Source of the DNA: Daphnia carinata
Lineage: Eukaryota; Arthropoda; Branchiopoda; Diplostraca; Daphniidae
Direction: 5' to 3'
DNA length: 64,000 bases
Assembly (NCBI RefSeq): GCF_022539665.2
Contig: NC_081334.1
Location: forward strand, 3,286,001-3,350,000
Part shown: in pieces, positions 20,801 through 34,681 of the stretch
How the letters are laid out: each line of letters starts with the position of its first letter
How positions within the stretch are numbered: the first letter of the stretch is position 1
Program-made: the position numbers and the translations under genes
Notes under the pieces: model-generated
The model's database searches: none
The model's input: the letters and a program-made list of their open reading frames with translations, nothing else
What the model was told of the DNA's origin: nothing

Positions 20801-21461
20801 CGAAGGCCAAAAGTTCCTTAGCAGAAACCTTCCAACTGGATCTTGCAGGCTATTCTTCTACCTCGAAACCTGATTTGGCAAAAGAAACTTCCATCTTTGA
20901 TGGATCACAAGCCTCGAATAGTTGTATTGATTTTAATGACACCGAGTCGTTTGCTACTCCAATAGTTTCGAATGCAAACGTACCAGCATGTCAACCAGCC
21001 ATCAAAAAGAGGAAAATTACCATAGTATCCGAGGCGGAAAAGGCTAAATTCGACCTCCGACGAATGAAAGTTGAGTCCGTCGAACAGGTTTCTTCCCTGG
21101 GCTCTGCGTCATGTACCAAGTCGACGGTGGAAGTTATGAAAGTGAAGAAAGAAAGCGCAGCAGAATATTTAAAATCAGCGAAGAATTTGTTAGATCCCCC
21201 CGGCTACATGACGTTATCTAACATGATTCGAGGGTATAGAAGTGATAAAAATTATGATGTGTTGGTTTCCACGCTCAAGAAATTGTTTCTTCAAGATACT
21301 AAACTTCGTCATCTATTCAAAGGTTAGACTACCATGGAATATTTTTGGTACTTTATTGTTATTGTCAAATTTTTTAAATATGTATTTCAGGATTTCGTCA
21401 GTTTTTGTCGAAGGAGCATACGAAAACATTCGATGAAGAATGTAGCTCACTTAATTTATAG
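17818..21461 (+). CDS. RTEL1: Regulator of telomere elongation helicase 1 (RTEL1)
   Basis: Nuclear iron-sulfur superfamily 2 DNA helicase (XPD/FANCJ/DDX11 relatives) that unwinds T-loops, D-loops and G-quadruplexes. Exons: 17818-17919, 17984-18274, 18391-18717, 18786-18899, 18962-19481, 19547-19689, 19750-19869, 19933-20067, 20130-20417, 20476-21322, 21391-21461. Total 2958 nt, 985 residues, all phases consistent. Walker A SPTGTGKT at 42-49, motif Ia YASRTHSQL, four Fe-S cysteines at 142, 160, 169 and 204, DEAH at 247-250, motif V/VI region with [13 protein letters not shown] and AIGRVIRH near 681. It ends with a single harmonin-like helical domain (about 910 to the end). RTEL1 rather than DDX11 is chosen from NHIIDKHQ-type context ([10 protein letters not shown]), [10 protein letters not shown] and this C-terminus. 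The 5' end is duplicated upstream as a dead stub. Confidence 0.96.
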
Positions 21462-21795
21462 CATGATAGTGCTTCCTTTTTATGTTTGCCAATTAATTGT
21501 TTTACAGTGATAAACAAGGATCATGTTTCTTAATCGTAAGTACGAATTTTCGAAAACTCCAGTTTTAAACAAGCGTGTAATGAAATAGTCTATTTAACTT
21601 TTAGGTGAGAAACATTGTACACTTTAACACATTTACAGAGATAACTTTCATCGATTCAGTGTAACGAAAAGCGCAGCCAATAATTGAAACAAGATGAATT
21701 AGTGAATTTATGCTCGATTATTTTCCCAAAAATAAAACGTTTAATCCGTAGTACGTTGCCCGACGTTTGCTATGGGCTATGCTATTCCGCTTAAT
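21462..21795. other. Convergent RTEL1/DNAJB 3' flank
   Basis: AT-rich interval between two stop codons on opposite strands. An AATAAA at 21731-21736 (+) is a candidate RTEL1 poly(A) signal, about 270 bp after the stop and only 60 bp short of the DNAJB stop, so the transcripts may overlap. No other feature seen. Confidence 0.5.
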
Positions 21796-23092
21796 CTACT
21801 TAGGCAAGGTATCGTGTAAAATGTCTTTTACGCTTTGAGCCAGATGGTCGGGGAATTTTATATCGAAATTAACAATTAAATCGCCTCGTTTAGCAGGGTC
21901 TTTGGGCATGGGCAATCCTTGGCCAACTATTCTTTTACTCGTGGACGGTTTGATTATTTCGTTAAGCATGTCCACAGGGATTTTTTCTCCTGTCAAGGTG
22001 GGTACTTCGACGAGTGTTCCGCAAAGGGCCTGTAAGTAAACAGAAAAATTTAACTACCATGCAATAAAATCAATAATCTTTCAATATCTTACTTCTCTTA
22101 GGGACACTTTGGCGGTATAGCGCAAATCACAACCATCCCTCTTCAGGAAATGATGGGGTTTATCTCGGATAATAAAAACGATGTCGGCTGGTATCTTGTT
22201 TGGTGTCTGATCTCCTTCTCTTTGAAAAGTGATTTTTGTTCCTGCTTTCCAGCCCGGTTTGACGTTAATGGTTAATACTTTGTCTTCCTTTTTAGATGAG
22301 CCATCAGCCTGGTATACTTTACGGGAGATTTTCATTTTCTTTGTGCATCCTATAAAGAGGGCAAACAAATTATTAAAAAAAAAGCGTGATTATGAGAAAT
22401 TATAAATGTCACTAAACACTTACCCTTCAAGACATCTTCCAAAGTGACATTGAGGTCATATTCAATTGGAGGGTCTTGCACTTTTTCCTTTCCCATTCCT
22501 GGCCCGTGCATGTTGAAACTCTGAGATCTAAAAGCTCCTCCGGGATTTCTTCCTCCGAATCCCAAGTTAATAAAGGGGTCGTCTACATCCATGTCTTCCC
22601 CGCCTTCTGGAAAGAACCCTCTGTTTCCTCCTTGTTGCTGGCCCATTCCGCCCATTGAGAAAAAGGATTCAAAGGGGTTGGAAGATCCGAAAAACTGGGC
22701 AAACGTAGCTCGTGGGTCACCGTGGTAGGCATAGGAAAAGCTAGCTCCAGGACCACCGCCACCTCCTCCTCCGGCACTGCCTCCTCCCAAGCCACCCTTC
22801 ATTGGAAAATTATTTTAGGATAGATCTCAATTTAAAAGATGAAAGCATCAAGTCATCTAAGTCATACCTTCAATCCTTCCTCTCCATACTGATCAAAGAT
22901 GTCTCTCTTTTTCTTATCACTGAGAACTTCATATGCTTCAGCTACCTCTTTGAACTTGTCTTCAGCACCGGGTGCTTTATTTTTATCTGGATGGTACTTT
23001 AAAGCCAGCTTACGATAGGCCTTTTTGATTTCATCATCAGTAGCTGATTTGGATATCCCAAGAATTTTGTAATAATCTTTTCCCATTTTCAT
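21796..23092 (-). CDS. DNAJB1: DnaJ homolog subfamily B (DNAJB1/DNAJB4-type Hsp40)
   Basis: Type II J-protein co-chaperone that stimulates the Hsp70 ATPase and delivers unfolded clients, cytosolic/nuclear. Exons on -: 23092-22868, 22796-22424, 22349-22093, 22029-21796; 1089 nt, 362 residues. J domain at residues about 4-70 with HPD at 34-36, then a Gly/Phe-rich linker ([36 protein letters not shown]) and two C-terminal substrate-binding domains ([43 protein letters not shown]). There is no zinc finger, which excludes DNAJA. Two in-frame Met codons open the ORF ([12 protein letters not shown]); the second gives the usual MGKDYY start. A 5'-UTR intron at about 23118-23377 is suggested by a TTTTTTTAG acceptor 25 bases before the ATG and a GTAATA donor. 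Confidence 0.96.
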
Positions 23093-23729
23093 GAAGGAAA
23101 TTACAATGTAAAAATATCTAAAAAAATAAGAATAGCTAATTAATGTCAGTAAAAATGTTATAAACCATCACCGAACATAATAAGTAATATGTACTATTTA
23201 ACATTTTGGACATCACATTTTCCCCCTTATTAAAGAAAACAGGGAAGGTGGGGAAAACGGTGTGATGCACGATGCCCAAACAAGGTCAACGATTCAGGGT
23301 CGTCGATGACGTCGATTTCTAAGTTTGGATTGCGTGACACGATTTAACCACAGATATAGCGGACATTTAAGTATTACCTTGGTGTAAAAGACGAGGCAGA
23401 GGTTCAATCTTCGCTCAGTATGAGCACAAATGAATAAACTCACGTTGCAAGAGAGTTAACACAGGAATGAAACTTTCCACTACAATTGTATGCGAGACAG
23501 AGCTTGCAATAACTGAAAATGAGGCTTTGCGCAGTGTATATGTTTGTTATGAACAACATCGAGAAAACGCGAGAAAAGTCTAGAAACTATAATCCATCTG
23601 CCGGTGAAATGGAATACAAGTTGCCCAAAACGCAAATACGTTGGCATGTTCTCCTGCAGATGGCTTTTGGCTTTCACAGCTGAAAGTTCTGATCGGTGTG
23701 GAAAATAAGAACAGGAGAATAAAATCAAA
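23093..23729. promoter_or_regulatory. Divergent upstream region of DNAJB (-) and DLD (+)
   Basis: 637 bp separate the two start codons. Part is probable DNAJB 5' UTR with its intron (23118-23377), so the shared promoter is likely within about 23400-23690. Open frames on - at 23480-23875 overlap the DLD first exon and lack family resemblance, so they are not called. No clear TATA box; no heat-shock element array that I would defend. Confidence 0.5.
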
Positions 23730-26015
<2,286 letters not shown>

Positions 26016-26158
26016 GCGATAGTATGCTTAAATTTTTAATTTAGATGATAATATGGATTCTCCCCATTCTTTAACTGCAGTCCTTGTATAAGATTGTATG
26101 TGTGTAAAAAAGAAACAAGCCTAAATATAAGCGCCAGCCACAGTGTTGCAGCTTAACA

Positions 26159-26164
26159 TTTATT
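26159..26164 (-). terminator. AATAAA hexamer containing the DUS4L stop codon
   Basis: On - the coding end reads GAA TAA ATG, so the stop codon TAA sits inside AATAAA. If used, cleavage would fall 10-30 nt later, inside the short space before the DLD stop. Confidence 0.5.
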
Positions 26165-27485
26165 CACATAACGAAAGATAGTGTTCCATATAGTCTATCA
26201 CAGCAGTAGTACTAGAAAGCGCATTAAAATACTTTCTATCAACGCGTGACATGTTCTTTTCGCACATATAGATAAGGTGATGGTGAAAATGGGTAAAAGA
26301 GGTTCCAGTCTCCAAGGCAAGCTGAATCCAGTCTTTGATGCACTCGATAGGAGTTTCGGAATATCCACCGAACATAGCTTACATAAAATAACCCAAATCA
26401 TTTAATTGACAAAACAGAATTTAAGGAAGTATGCAGGAAAGGTGAACTGTACCTGGATTTTCTAGGATGCCTCTGGCTGCCATTACACCTGAATTTTGCG
26501 TAAGTTAACAAATAATCTGGATTCCGCATAATTAAAATAATTGGCAACGTACCGTTGACGCAAGTTTCGCGTTGGACACGTTCAGCATCCTGAATGCTAC
26601 AAATATCTCCATTGGCTATTACTGGTATTCTCACACTTTCTTTTATCAATTTGACAGCCTCCAGGTTAACAGGATCAGATCTCTGGTCTTTTGTTCTACC
26701 ATGTACAGTAAGGAAAGAAAGGCCTGCAGCTTCCACTTGCTGGCATAACTCAACTGTTTTTCTTTAATCATAATTTGATTGATTACTTTTTTTTACAATC
26801 AGATTTTTACTTTCATATTTTACCTGATGTCAGAGTGAATGCGAATTTTTATAGAAACTGTGAAGTCATTCGAAGGAATTCTATTGCGTGTCTGCAGGAC
26901 TACATCACGAAGAAGTTCTGGCTTATTAATTAAGCAAGCTCCATATCCCTCTTGCATAGCCCATCTTTGAGGACATCCACAGTTTAAATCAACCCCATTA
27001 CAATTTCTATATAAAATACAGGAATTAATGATTTCATTTGACAGGGATTTAAAAGCCATACTCTGCCACCAGTTCAGAGGCAGTTGCAAAGTCAGTTGCA
27101 TTATGGGCAGCAAATTGAACAATCAATGGCTGGTCAGCTGTAGCAAAAGTGATGTTTACAAGCTGATAAATTTGAATTATTGAAACAAGCTCTTAAATAT
27201 TATCATTACCATCACAGGTGGTGAATTCAATATCCCTTGCTTTGGGGGCTTGGATAAACGAATCAGAAATGATCATAGGGGTAAAAGCCAAGTCACAACC
27301 ATATTTTCTTACTAGAAGGCGAAAGGGTAATCTAAAGGAACAGTGATCAATTCATTTTCTCTTAACATATGATTGTTGTTAGCATAAGATAAACACTATG
27401 TTTCTCAAATGAATTACTTCGAGTAGCGAACCATCGGGGCACAGATTTTCACCAAGTTGTTATCTTCAAACAATTCCAGTGCCAT
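26160..27485 (-). CDS. DUS4L: tRNA-dihydrouridine(20a/20b) synthase-like (DUS4L)
   Basis: FMN-dependent, NAD(P)H-using enzyme that reduces uridines in the D-loop of tRNAs (U20a/20b in Dus4-type enzymes). Exons on -: 27485-27418, 27331-27210, 27137-27062, 27006-26824, 26761-26553, 26488-26453, 26377-26160; 912 nt, 303 residues (human about 317). Diagnostic: CAPMVRYSKLPFRLLVRKYG and FTPMI at the N-terminal barrel, KARDIEFTT, DQPLIVQFAA, the catalytic-loop LNCGCPQRWAM (Cys98/Cys100) with EGYGACLINKPEL, SIKIRIH, TVHGRTKDQ, PVIANGDI and NGVMAARGILENPAMFGGY. The very small exon of 36 nt (26488-26453) carries VMAARG. A complete gene with conserved phases. Confidence 0.96.
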
Positions 27486-28199
27486 TTTTTTGTTAATGGT
27501 TTTTAGCAACCTGCATCAAAAAAGAAGTATTTACAGGTTGTAGGCCTATTCACAGTATAATTCACAAGTGCAAACGCTGCATCGTCTGCTTATAGTAAGC
27601 GCGCCAATTTAGCCCTCTGGCATCAAATCAATAATACAATTTTTTATCTAGCATGGTTGCTTATTTTTAAAGTAACCTGCTATCTTTGTAGGATACAATG
27701 ATTAATAAGCCGATTAATAATAATAGTTGGTTATATAACATGTAGGAAAAAAAGAATTTTGGTTTTATCGTCTAACTGACGTCTGATTCTATATCCGGAA
27801 ACTCTATTGCTTGTTTAGTCATTCTCCAAGTAAAATACGATAATAAATTTATATTTCAGAAATGGACGGTTATCGGGAAATGGGCAAGAAGACAGGTGAA
27901 GAGGAGGAGTATGGATTTAAAAAGTAAAGTAGCGCAATTCAGCCTACGGGAAAACGCATTGTTGCATTCATCCTGTTTTGTTGGGAAAATGTAATTACCG
28001 GCTCATATTTAATTTTAATCAAAATTTTATAAAGCAAAATTTTTTTCTTTATTTTCAAATTTTTCCTCGTGTTGAACGAAGAAAGTCGGTTGGTGAAAAG
28101 GGACGAATGACGGCGCTGATACTCGTGGAAACAATCAAGTGTTTTAGCGCGGAATCGCACATCTTCCATTGTTCGCTGGTGTATGGCTGCCATTTTTTT
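27486..28199. other. Upstream region of DUS4L; two weak small ORFs
   Basis: Two short frames stand out but neither is called as a gene. An ATG at 27862 (+) opens MDGYREMGKKTGEEEEYGFK and ends at a GTAAAG that could be a splice donor, without any recognised downstream exon. On -, 28193-27939 is open for 84 residues, starting MAAIHQRTMEDVRFRAKTLD, with its first 50 codons GC-balanced before AT-rich sequence. Neither resembles a family known to me. Confidence 0.3.
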
Positions 28200-28313
28200 T
28201 TTTAGTTAGACAGTGTTTTGGATCGACAGTCAGAAGTTTGGTCGTGTGTCGGAATATTATTGTTGAGTTCGCAGCCATCTAGAGATTAGTGACGTCGCTA
28301 AAGTGGTAATTGG
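28200..28313 (+). other. Probable 5'-UTR exon of the secreted-peptide gene
   Basis: A TTTTTTTTTAGTTAGACAG context at about 28192-28212 could be an initiator, and the interval ends at a GTAAGATG donor (28314). The next coding exon starts at 28839 just after a CCAATTTTAG acceptor. Exon status is inferred from splice signals only. Confidence 0.35.
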
Positions 28314-28841
28314 TAAGATGACATTTATATCATGGTAATGTTAGAATAGTAAGTCTTCCATGACCATGCTTTGAGTAATCGAAAGTAATGAACCACGTTA
28401 AGAGCAAGCAAGAAGTAGGCGGGTGTTGCCCCGTTTTGGTAACGGAAGGGGACTGGGGAACGAGCCGGCGTTATCCTGCTATGGAATTGTAGATGGCTTT
28501 TGATTTCCGAGAAAAAGTGCAATATCCTGGCGTAAGTGGCACAACGCTTTTATAATTTTAGCAATTACACAGACATGGTGGTAGAGATTTACATAAAGTA
28601 AGCAGAACGATAGACAGATGTGACCCGCATCATAATGGTAACGCTGTACGATTTAATGCCTTTTCACTTTTGTACTGAATATTCAAGTAATCTGGTAGAA
28701 CAAAATTTCTATAAAAGGCTATGAATGTACCAGACAAAATCAGTCCTCAGAAAGTCAGAAAAGTAACAGTTGTAAAAAAGAGATCAACCCTTTCTTCCCT
28801 GACCTTTGGATAGAGCAGGCTGGCCTATCCAATTTTAGAAA

Positions 28842-29276
28842 ATGCTGGGTAGATTGTTCGTTGTTATGGCGATTTTCACCTTTGCACATCTTTCTGCACT
28901 ATTTGCCAATGAATACGAATTGTTTCAGGTAGTTGAGGTAAATGAATACTCTTCTAAATCTTTTGGCTGTAAAACCAGAGTAATTGTAATGTTAGATTAA
29001 ATTATTTGTAACTTTTGAAAAATTATATTTCTAAATTGCATAGTCATTCCTGTTTATTCATTTTGTGGAGGTTGCTGCATGTTTATGAGTTACTTTGATT
29101 TGGGCTGTGCATGGAAAACTGATCAGGATTATGAAAATTCGAACGTTATTACCAGCCGAGAAGATTTGTCGCCATCAGATGTTAATGACAAAAGGCTCCA
29201 GTATTTCCTGTGGATGAAGCGAGCAGCCGATGGGGCCAGAAGTGGAGGGATGGGACGCTCGAAACAATTACGGTGA
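28842..29276 (+). CDS. Candidate secreted neuropeptide-like precursor
   Basis: Exon 1 (28842-28928 or 28842-28937; donors GTAGTT and GTAAAT both leave phase 0) encodes MLGRLFVVMAIFTFAHLSAL then FANEYELFQ: a textbook signal peptide with likely cleavage after LFA (residue 22). Exon 2 (29127-29276, acceptor GATCAG) continues in phase with an acidic propeptide (DYENSNVITSREDLSPSDV), a dibasic site, LQYFLWM, a second KR, AADGARSGGM-GR (an amidation-type Gly before Arg) and a short basic tail SKQLR. Total 78 or 81 residues. A canonical AATAAA at 29316-29321 lies 40 bp after the stop. No known peptide family was recognised. An alternative acceptor at 29042 gives a longer Cys-rich exon but in a different phase. 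Good gene architecture, unknown function. Confidence 0.6.
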
Positions 29277-29315
29277 TCACAAATCATATATTTCGTCTTT
29301 CTATCTTAAACCTGA

Positions 29316-29321
29316 AATAAA
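29316..29321 (+). terminator. Poly(A) signal AATAAA of the secreted-peptide gene
   Basis: Canonical hexamer 40 bp after the stop codon at 29274-29276, the expected spacing for a compact arthropod gene. Confidence 0.6.
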
Positions 29322-29877
29322 CAAAAAATCTAATTTTTGTTAACATAGCTATCATCACTGCTATTTTAACCCGATCAGCTGTTTCAAAAAAAGGGCTATA
29401 GAGTCGTCAAAATTGCCAGAAACATATATTGGAAATTTATAACGCAATCATACACGCAATTTAAAAAATTGGTTCCTTGTAACTTTCCATTATTATGCCT
29501 TACCGTATCCCGATTTATCGACTTCGAAAATATACAGTCATGGCAGATGATGCTATTGTTTAAAAATAGGACTCGGACATTAGTCTGTTACAAATAAAAA
29601 ATGTAAACTAAACGGAACGCGCATTTTGAAACTAGTAATAATCTCTTTTGTTCCGCAATCACCTGTATAATCTCAACTGTAATCAAACTAGGCTACCTTA
29701 AGGTAGAATTTACGAGGGGTCACAGAAAATGTAAATTATGAGGGTGCTTTGGATGTATTACAGTAAATATTATTGTTTAGCCCTTGCATTAACTTATGTA
29801 AATATCGTATACAGCACTTAATGCATATGTTTGTAATATTTCGCGTGTTGTTGAAATAATCCCGCAAGCCTAGAAAA
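29322..29877. other. AT-rich intergenic stretch, nothing identified
   Basis: No ORF, repeat or splice-signal pattern that I can support. Confidence 0.5.
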
Positions 29878-30096
29878 ATGGAAAGACGACAGCCATCTTG
29901 TTCAATCGGCATCAAAGGGGAGTGTCAAGTGGAACAAACAGGCGAATCAAGATTTTCCATAGGTCCTGTACAAAGTATAGTACAAGCTGATTACCGCCAG
30001 GAGGCTGATCAAATCCGGTATAGAGCGTCCATAGCGATACGACAGAATTATTGTTACCAGGTGCGTCAAGTGGTAAGTCAGATGAATGCTGATTGA
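29878..30096 (+). CDS. Unassigned ORF / possible exon, 72 codons
   Basis: Opens with ATG just after a possible acceptor (AAGCCTAG ending 29872) and runs to a TGA at 30094. It encodes a Gln/Arg-rich sequence (MERRQPSCSIGIKGECQVEQ ... QIRYRASIAIRQNYCYQ). A GTAAGT at 30073 could splice it onward. Base composition is less AT-rich than its surroundings, the main reason to list it. No family recognised; could be an exon, an RNA with chance coding, or spurious. Confidence 0.25.
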   Translation: MERRQPSCSIGIKGECQVEQTGESRFSIGPVQSIVQADYRQEADQIRYRASIAIRQNYCYQVRQVVSQMNAD

Positions 30097-30134
30097 AAAT
30101 TAAATAATCCGTCAGAATTAATTTTAAAATTTAG

Positions 30135-30875
30135 GATAATATGACTAATGAGCAAAAAATTGGGCCGCTCGCCTTTAACCACGAATTTTTGAAATTTAGA
30201 TTTCTAACACCCAACAAAAGCTTACAGAAGTAATCTAAGTTTTGACCGGGCAAAAGTTATCTGGGGGTACCGGAACATGGTCAGTATGGATGGAGAAAAT
30301 TCTGAGAATATGTTTTGAATTTTAATGGCTATGATACCTTTTGCACAGTAACACCAGGTTGCATTTGACTTAACATATGGCATCGAAGTAAATAAAAATG
30401 TTAAGGGGTTTTGAAGACCATACCCAATATACATTTGCAAAAAGTAGGTAACTGGAAGCAAAAATTGAGTCTCCAAACATCCTGTGTTTCTCTAACCAAT
30501 TGAAAATGAAGATGGAAAGAAGATTGACTTGAAACATAATCAAAGTTCTTTTTCTGGCACCCAAGCTGAGTTCTTTGAGAGTGATAACTTTTTGCCATTC
30601 TTCTACAAGCAAGGTACATTGTCTTAGACACTCTATTTTCATGATTACTAAACCATTTTCAAAGTTGTGTTTATGTTTTCAGTGCGTCTTGCTTTCCCAA
30701 TGTTTCTGTTGCTTCAAGTAAGTAATATTGGCAAGGATAATGTTTGAATCGTTTCATTTTTCCATACACCATAGTAACCTGAACTTCTAAAGCTTAGCTT
30801 GGAAAGGAGACCAAATGAACGAAAATATTTCTCTTCTTAAAAACAACCGTCTACCCAGCCGCGGGCAACAATGTG
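30135..30875. repeat. Diverged interspersed repeat, copy 1
   Basis: Aligns by eye, in the same orientation and with many substitutions, to 35585-36300. Shared blocks include GAGATTTCTAACACYCRACARAAGCTT-type sequence near the start, AAAAAGTARGYAACKGGAAGCAA, and the end block ACAACCGTCTACCCAGC. A further shared piece (AGCAGGAAGATTTGGAAA) lies at 31317 and 36330, so copy 1 is interrupted or copy 2 deleted between them. No coding capacity seen. Confidence 0.75.
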
Positions 30876-33800
30876 TCTTCCACCATCACAGAAAGGTTAT
30901 TGTCAGAAACAGATAACACCCTCGTACAGTATTAACTCATTAGGAAAGCATTCAACTTGCAGGAAAAAGTTGGAAGTCATACAAGTAAGAAACATATATT
31001 TAACATTTACCACTTTTCAATCGATCCACAATTAAGCTCTGGAAAGCTCTTGCCAAGTTCATTATTCTTATTTAATTTAAATTTTCAAAGTTATTGTACG
31101 GAGATAGCGCACGCACGCATATAGATCCAAAGCACTCTAACATCCAGGTGGTTTGCTGTCTGTAATTCGTTACGTACGTATCCCGCTCAATTAGGAGACA
31201 TGTTTTTTCTTGTTTTTTTCCTAACAGTTCTTATTAACATTCTTCAAGTTGGCACACTTCTCAACACTCTTCGAGTGGGCTTCTATCATCTCGTGACCAA
31301 AGATCAGACCCACAGCAGGAAGATTTGGAAATAGTATACAAAAAACACTTCCAATGAACTGAAGTAACGTTGTCAAATATTTTTAAAAATTTTTGATAAG
31401 ATCGTCTAGGTCATTTAATGCGAAATGCGGATTTAGCGCCTCATTCTTTCTCACAGACAGCGACCCAAAAGATTCATCGTAGCTGTAACTGCATATTGTT
31501 TTATGATTCCAGGCTTTTTCAACATGTTACTCTACCATTAAAGCACTAGGAAGAGAACGTACTTTTCAATTCAGACTTGGAAAATTCAGTTGACCGAAAC
31601 GGTAAAGTTTCGACAAAATGGTTTCTGGTCAATTTTTAAAAATGACTTTCCTTTTTAGGTGGGTCTCTATTGGTATGGGGCTTGTGCAGGCAAAACCTAC
31701 TAAAACTTTGCAATTGAGGATTGAATTTTTTGCAACTGAAATGAGCCATCTGGCTGTACCACTGGAAAAGGCAGGGAAAAAAGTTCAAATTTCACTGTCT
31801 CGAAACTTTACTCATTAATAGGGTGCGAGGCAATAAAAGTGACCTTATGGAAGCATTTGAGGAAGATAGGTAGGTTCTATTGCACAGTGGACACTGCTTC
31901 ATATGCTTCTGACCTGTTACATGCTAATTATAGGAATGAGTTCAGAGCATACATAATCATTGTAGGTTTTACACTTGTAATTGCCATTTGGCAAGGCAAC
32001 TGGATTTGGAGACAAATGAGTCAGAAGCTATTGAATGAACCACATATTGTTATTGTAAGGAAATCGTACTTGGTGTTGCCAAACTAGCTGCGTATGGCGC
32101 GTTGAATAAAGGCAGTTGGAAGGAATGTTCTCGCTATTAACGATCCCATTTAGCAAATGTGCCAAAAAAGGCAGCGGATCGTCTGGTGGGCATCTTTAGG
32201 AATCCTACGTCATGAAATCCATTGGGTGGATACCCTGGTGCGGCGACGATTAGCTCTCGAAAACATTTTAAAATGATCATGACTTAGGCAAAGCAACCAA
32301 ACCAATGATGACAAATAACTTCTACGATAGATAACTGAACTATTTTCAAATACTATTATCTAAAATGTACATCGCTAAATTTTAGGTATTCTGAATTTAT
32401 CTCTAATGATATAGAATGCATTTTATAGGTAAAAAATTTAAGATAATTTCGAATGTTGTAGTCTAACTGCAATATTCGATAGTTCAGTTTTCGATACTTG
32501 ATTTTTTGCAAAATTGCATATTTTTTAATTATTGATTTTCTTTTTAAATTTAAATAAGCAAGTCAAGTAGCAGTGCAATTAAAACTTTTTTTTTTTGTCA
32601 AGAACTCGCTTCAGGCATTAGGTTCCTGTTTACACTTCAGGTATAGTACTGCTGATTACGTTACACTTTCACCAGTCCACCTCTACGCCACTTCACGTAC
32701 AGACGGTCGTAGAAAATGGAATTCTAAAGAATTTTAAAGTTTTCTTGCCATTTGAAAATGGGCGAGAGATTATTTATTCATTTATTTACTTCTTTTTTTT
32801 CGCATCGTTCGTCGCTCCAGCAGTTTTAAAGAAGTAACAGAAAATTTATCGTGGCGCTAGTAGTCAAAAACCAAACGCAACAGCAGAAGAACTTAGTTTT
32901 CTTACCCATGCCGCCATGCTTGCTGTTAACTTGTGCCATGAAGTCAACTCTAATTAAGAAGTGTTATTGAGCAACTTTAACGTTAAATTGAATATTTAGC
33001 AGCAAAGAAATGATTCCATAGGCATTAGGCGGCAGTTCTACGCACGTATCCAAAGATTCAGTAATGCTTGCTACGGAAACACGTGAACCCCCAGAAAGAG
33101 GTATGATTCTGATAATTCCCTTGATAAACGGTGAATTTTTCCAATGAAAAAAAGTGGCTTAAGTAATAATGTCAAATAGTTTCTAATCAATTTACCCACT
33201 GTTTTGTATCTTGGAAACCATTCCTGTCAATAATTAATCCCTGATTTGTGGCCCACAATGGGATTTGCAGGAAAACCATAAGAGGCTGCTGAGCATGCCT
33301 TCAAAGTTATGAGCTTATAATACCACAGGTAGCTTAAACATATATAAAAAATTACATGAATATGGTTCTTGTCATTTTCATGTTAGAGAATAGGAATTCA
33401 AAATATTTTTGTGATGAACTCGAAGGGAACTTAATTAAGTCATGTGTGAGAAATTTCTGCAAGGAATAACACTAATGATATGACTTTATTCCTTGCAGTA
33501 GGATCTCTTCTAAAGTGCAAATGAGTGCAATTATGTGATGTGACATGAAACGTTTGGTGCAATATTGAGGTACAAATACTGCTATTAGATCTTACATATT
33601 TAATTTTTGTTTGCTTTTTTTCGTTAGCAATGAACTAGTTGACTCAGTAGAGTGGAAAGGTATGATCAAACCAAAATCTGTTGCCATTTACTCAGAATTC
33701 AATTGACCTTGGTTCCACTCAAATTTTAAAAATCCAAATCCATAAAAATTTATCAATCAAATTGTCATTGCCATAACTACAACTTGGTGTGGTTAGAAGG

Positions 33801-34681
33801 TTAAATTCGTAATCGTGATCGCAATTCCCATCTACTCCCCTCTGGAATTGAAAGATATCAATTTATATTGCATATACCATAACAAATCATGGGGGACGTG
33901 GGTCCCGAATTAGAACTTTTCAGTTGGTGGTTTGGATTGTTTTTGTTTCCTTATTAAATTGTCCCAAGGAGGCATGCCCAATTCAATCCCGCACTGTGAA
34001 TAGAATATAAATTATTATCGAAAAACTGTTCTTGAAAAATGCTGTACCTTGAAATCGAATCGCTTTTGACTTGGAGTAGTTTAGTAACGTTTATGTTTTA
34101 AATGTTACTAAGCTTCTTCTTAACTTGCGTTATTCCCATTGTGATGCTGCAATTTTTATTCACAAGTGACAGGTCGTTTCGGTGCAGAAGCCATCTTCCC
34201 AAAACCACATTTCAAACGCGGTTTTTTTCACATGCTATTTTGTTTTTGATAAAACCGCTTCGCCATTTTAATACTGAAGTATCGGTGCAAATGTTGTACG
34301 TTCGAAAACGAAATCCCAAGTAGACAGATGACGTATTGCATCAATGATCCAGTCCAAATAGTTGTAAAACGCAGTGAACTGGGTATTTCATTGATCATGC
34401 CTATTGTATTGCTGATCTTAAGCAGCTTTACCTTCTTAGTTATAACTTCGGTTTTTTTGTTGAAAATTTCCAATGTACCATTCTATGTAATGAGGTTAAG
34501 TGATTCATTTTACAGGTAATCATTTGGCAATGAGTTTGGTTTGAATTCACTTTATTTTCTAATGGTTGTACTGTACATGTGTGGCATAGAATAATCCAGC
34601 TATTCAGTTGACATACTTTTGATTAACCACTGTGATGCATTTTTAATTTTTTTTTTTTTTTTTTTGTGTGTGTTTTAACTT
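30876..34681. other. AT-rich region without recognised genes
   Basis: Contains only short open frames (longest 82 codons at 31839-32087 on +). None shows a signal peptide, domain motif or splice context that I would defend. Confidence 0.45.

Noticed and set aside
17818-21461. Assigning the Fe-S helicase to DDX11/CHL1 or FANCJ
   Set aside because: Walker A and Fe-S motifs fit the whole group, but the N-terminal FPFQPYDVQ, the ENPHII and SYWCFSPG stretches, the 985-residue length and the harmonin-like C-terminus fit RTEL1.
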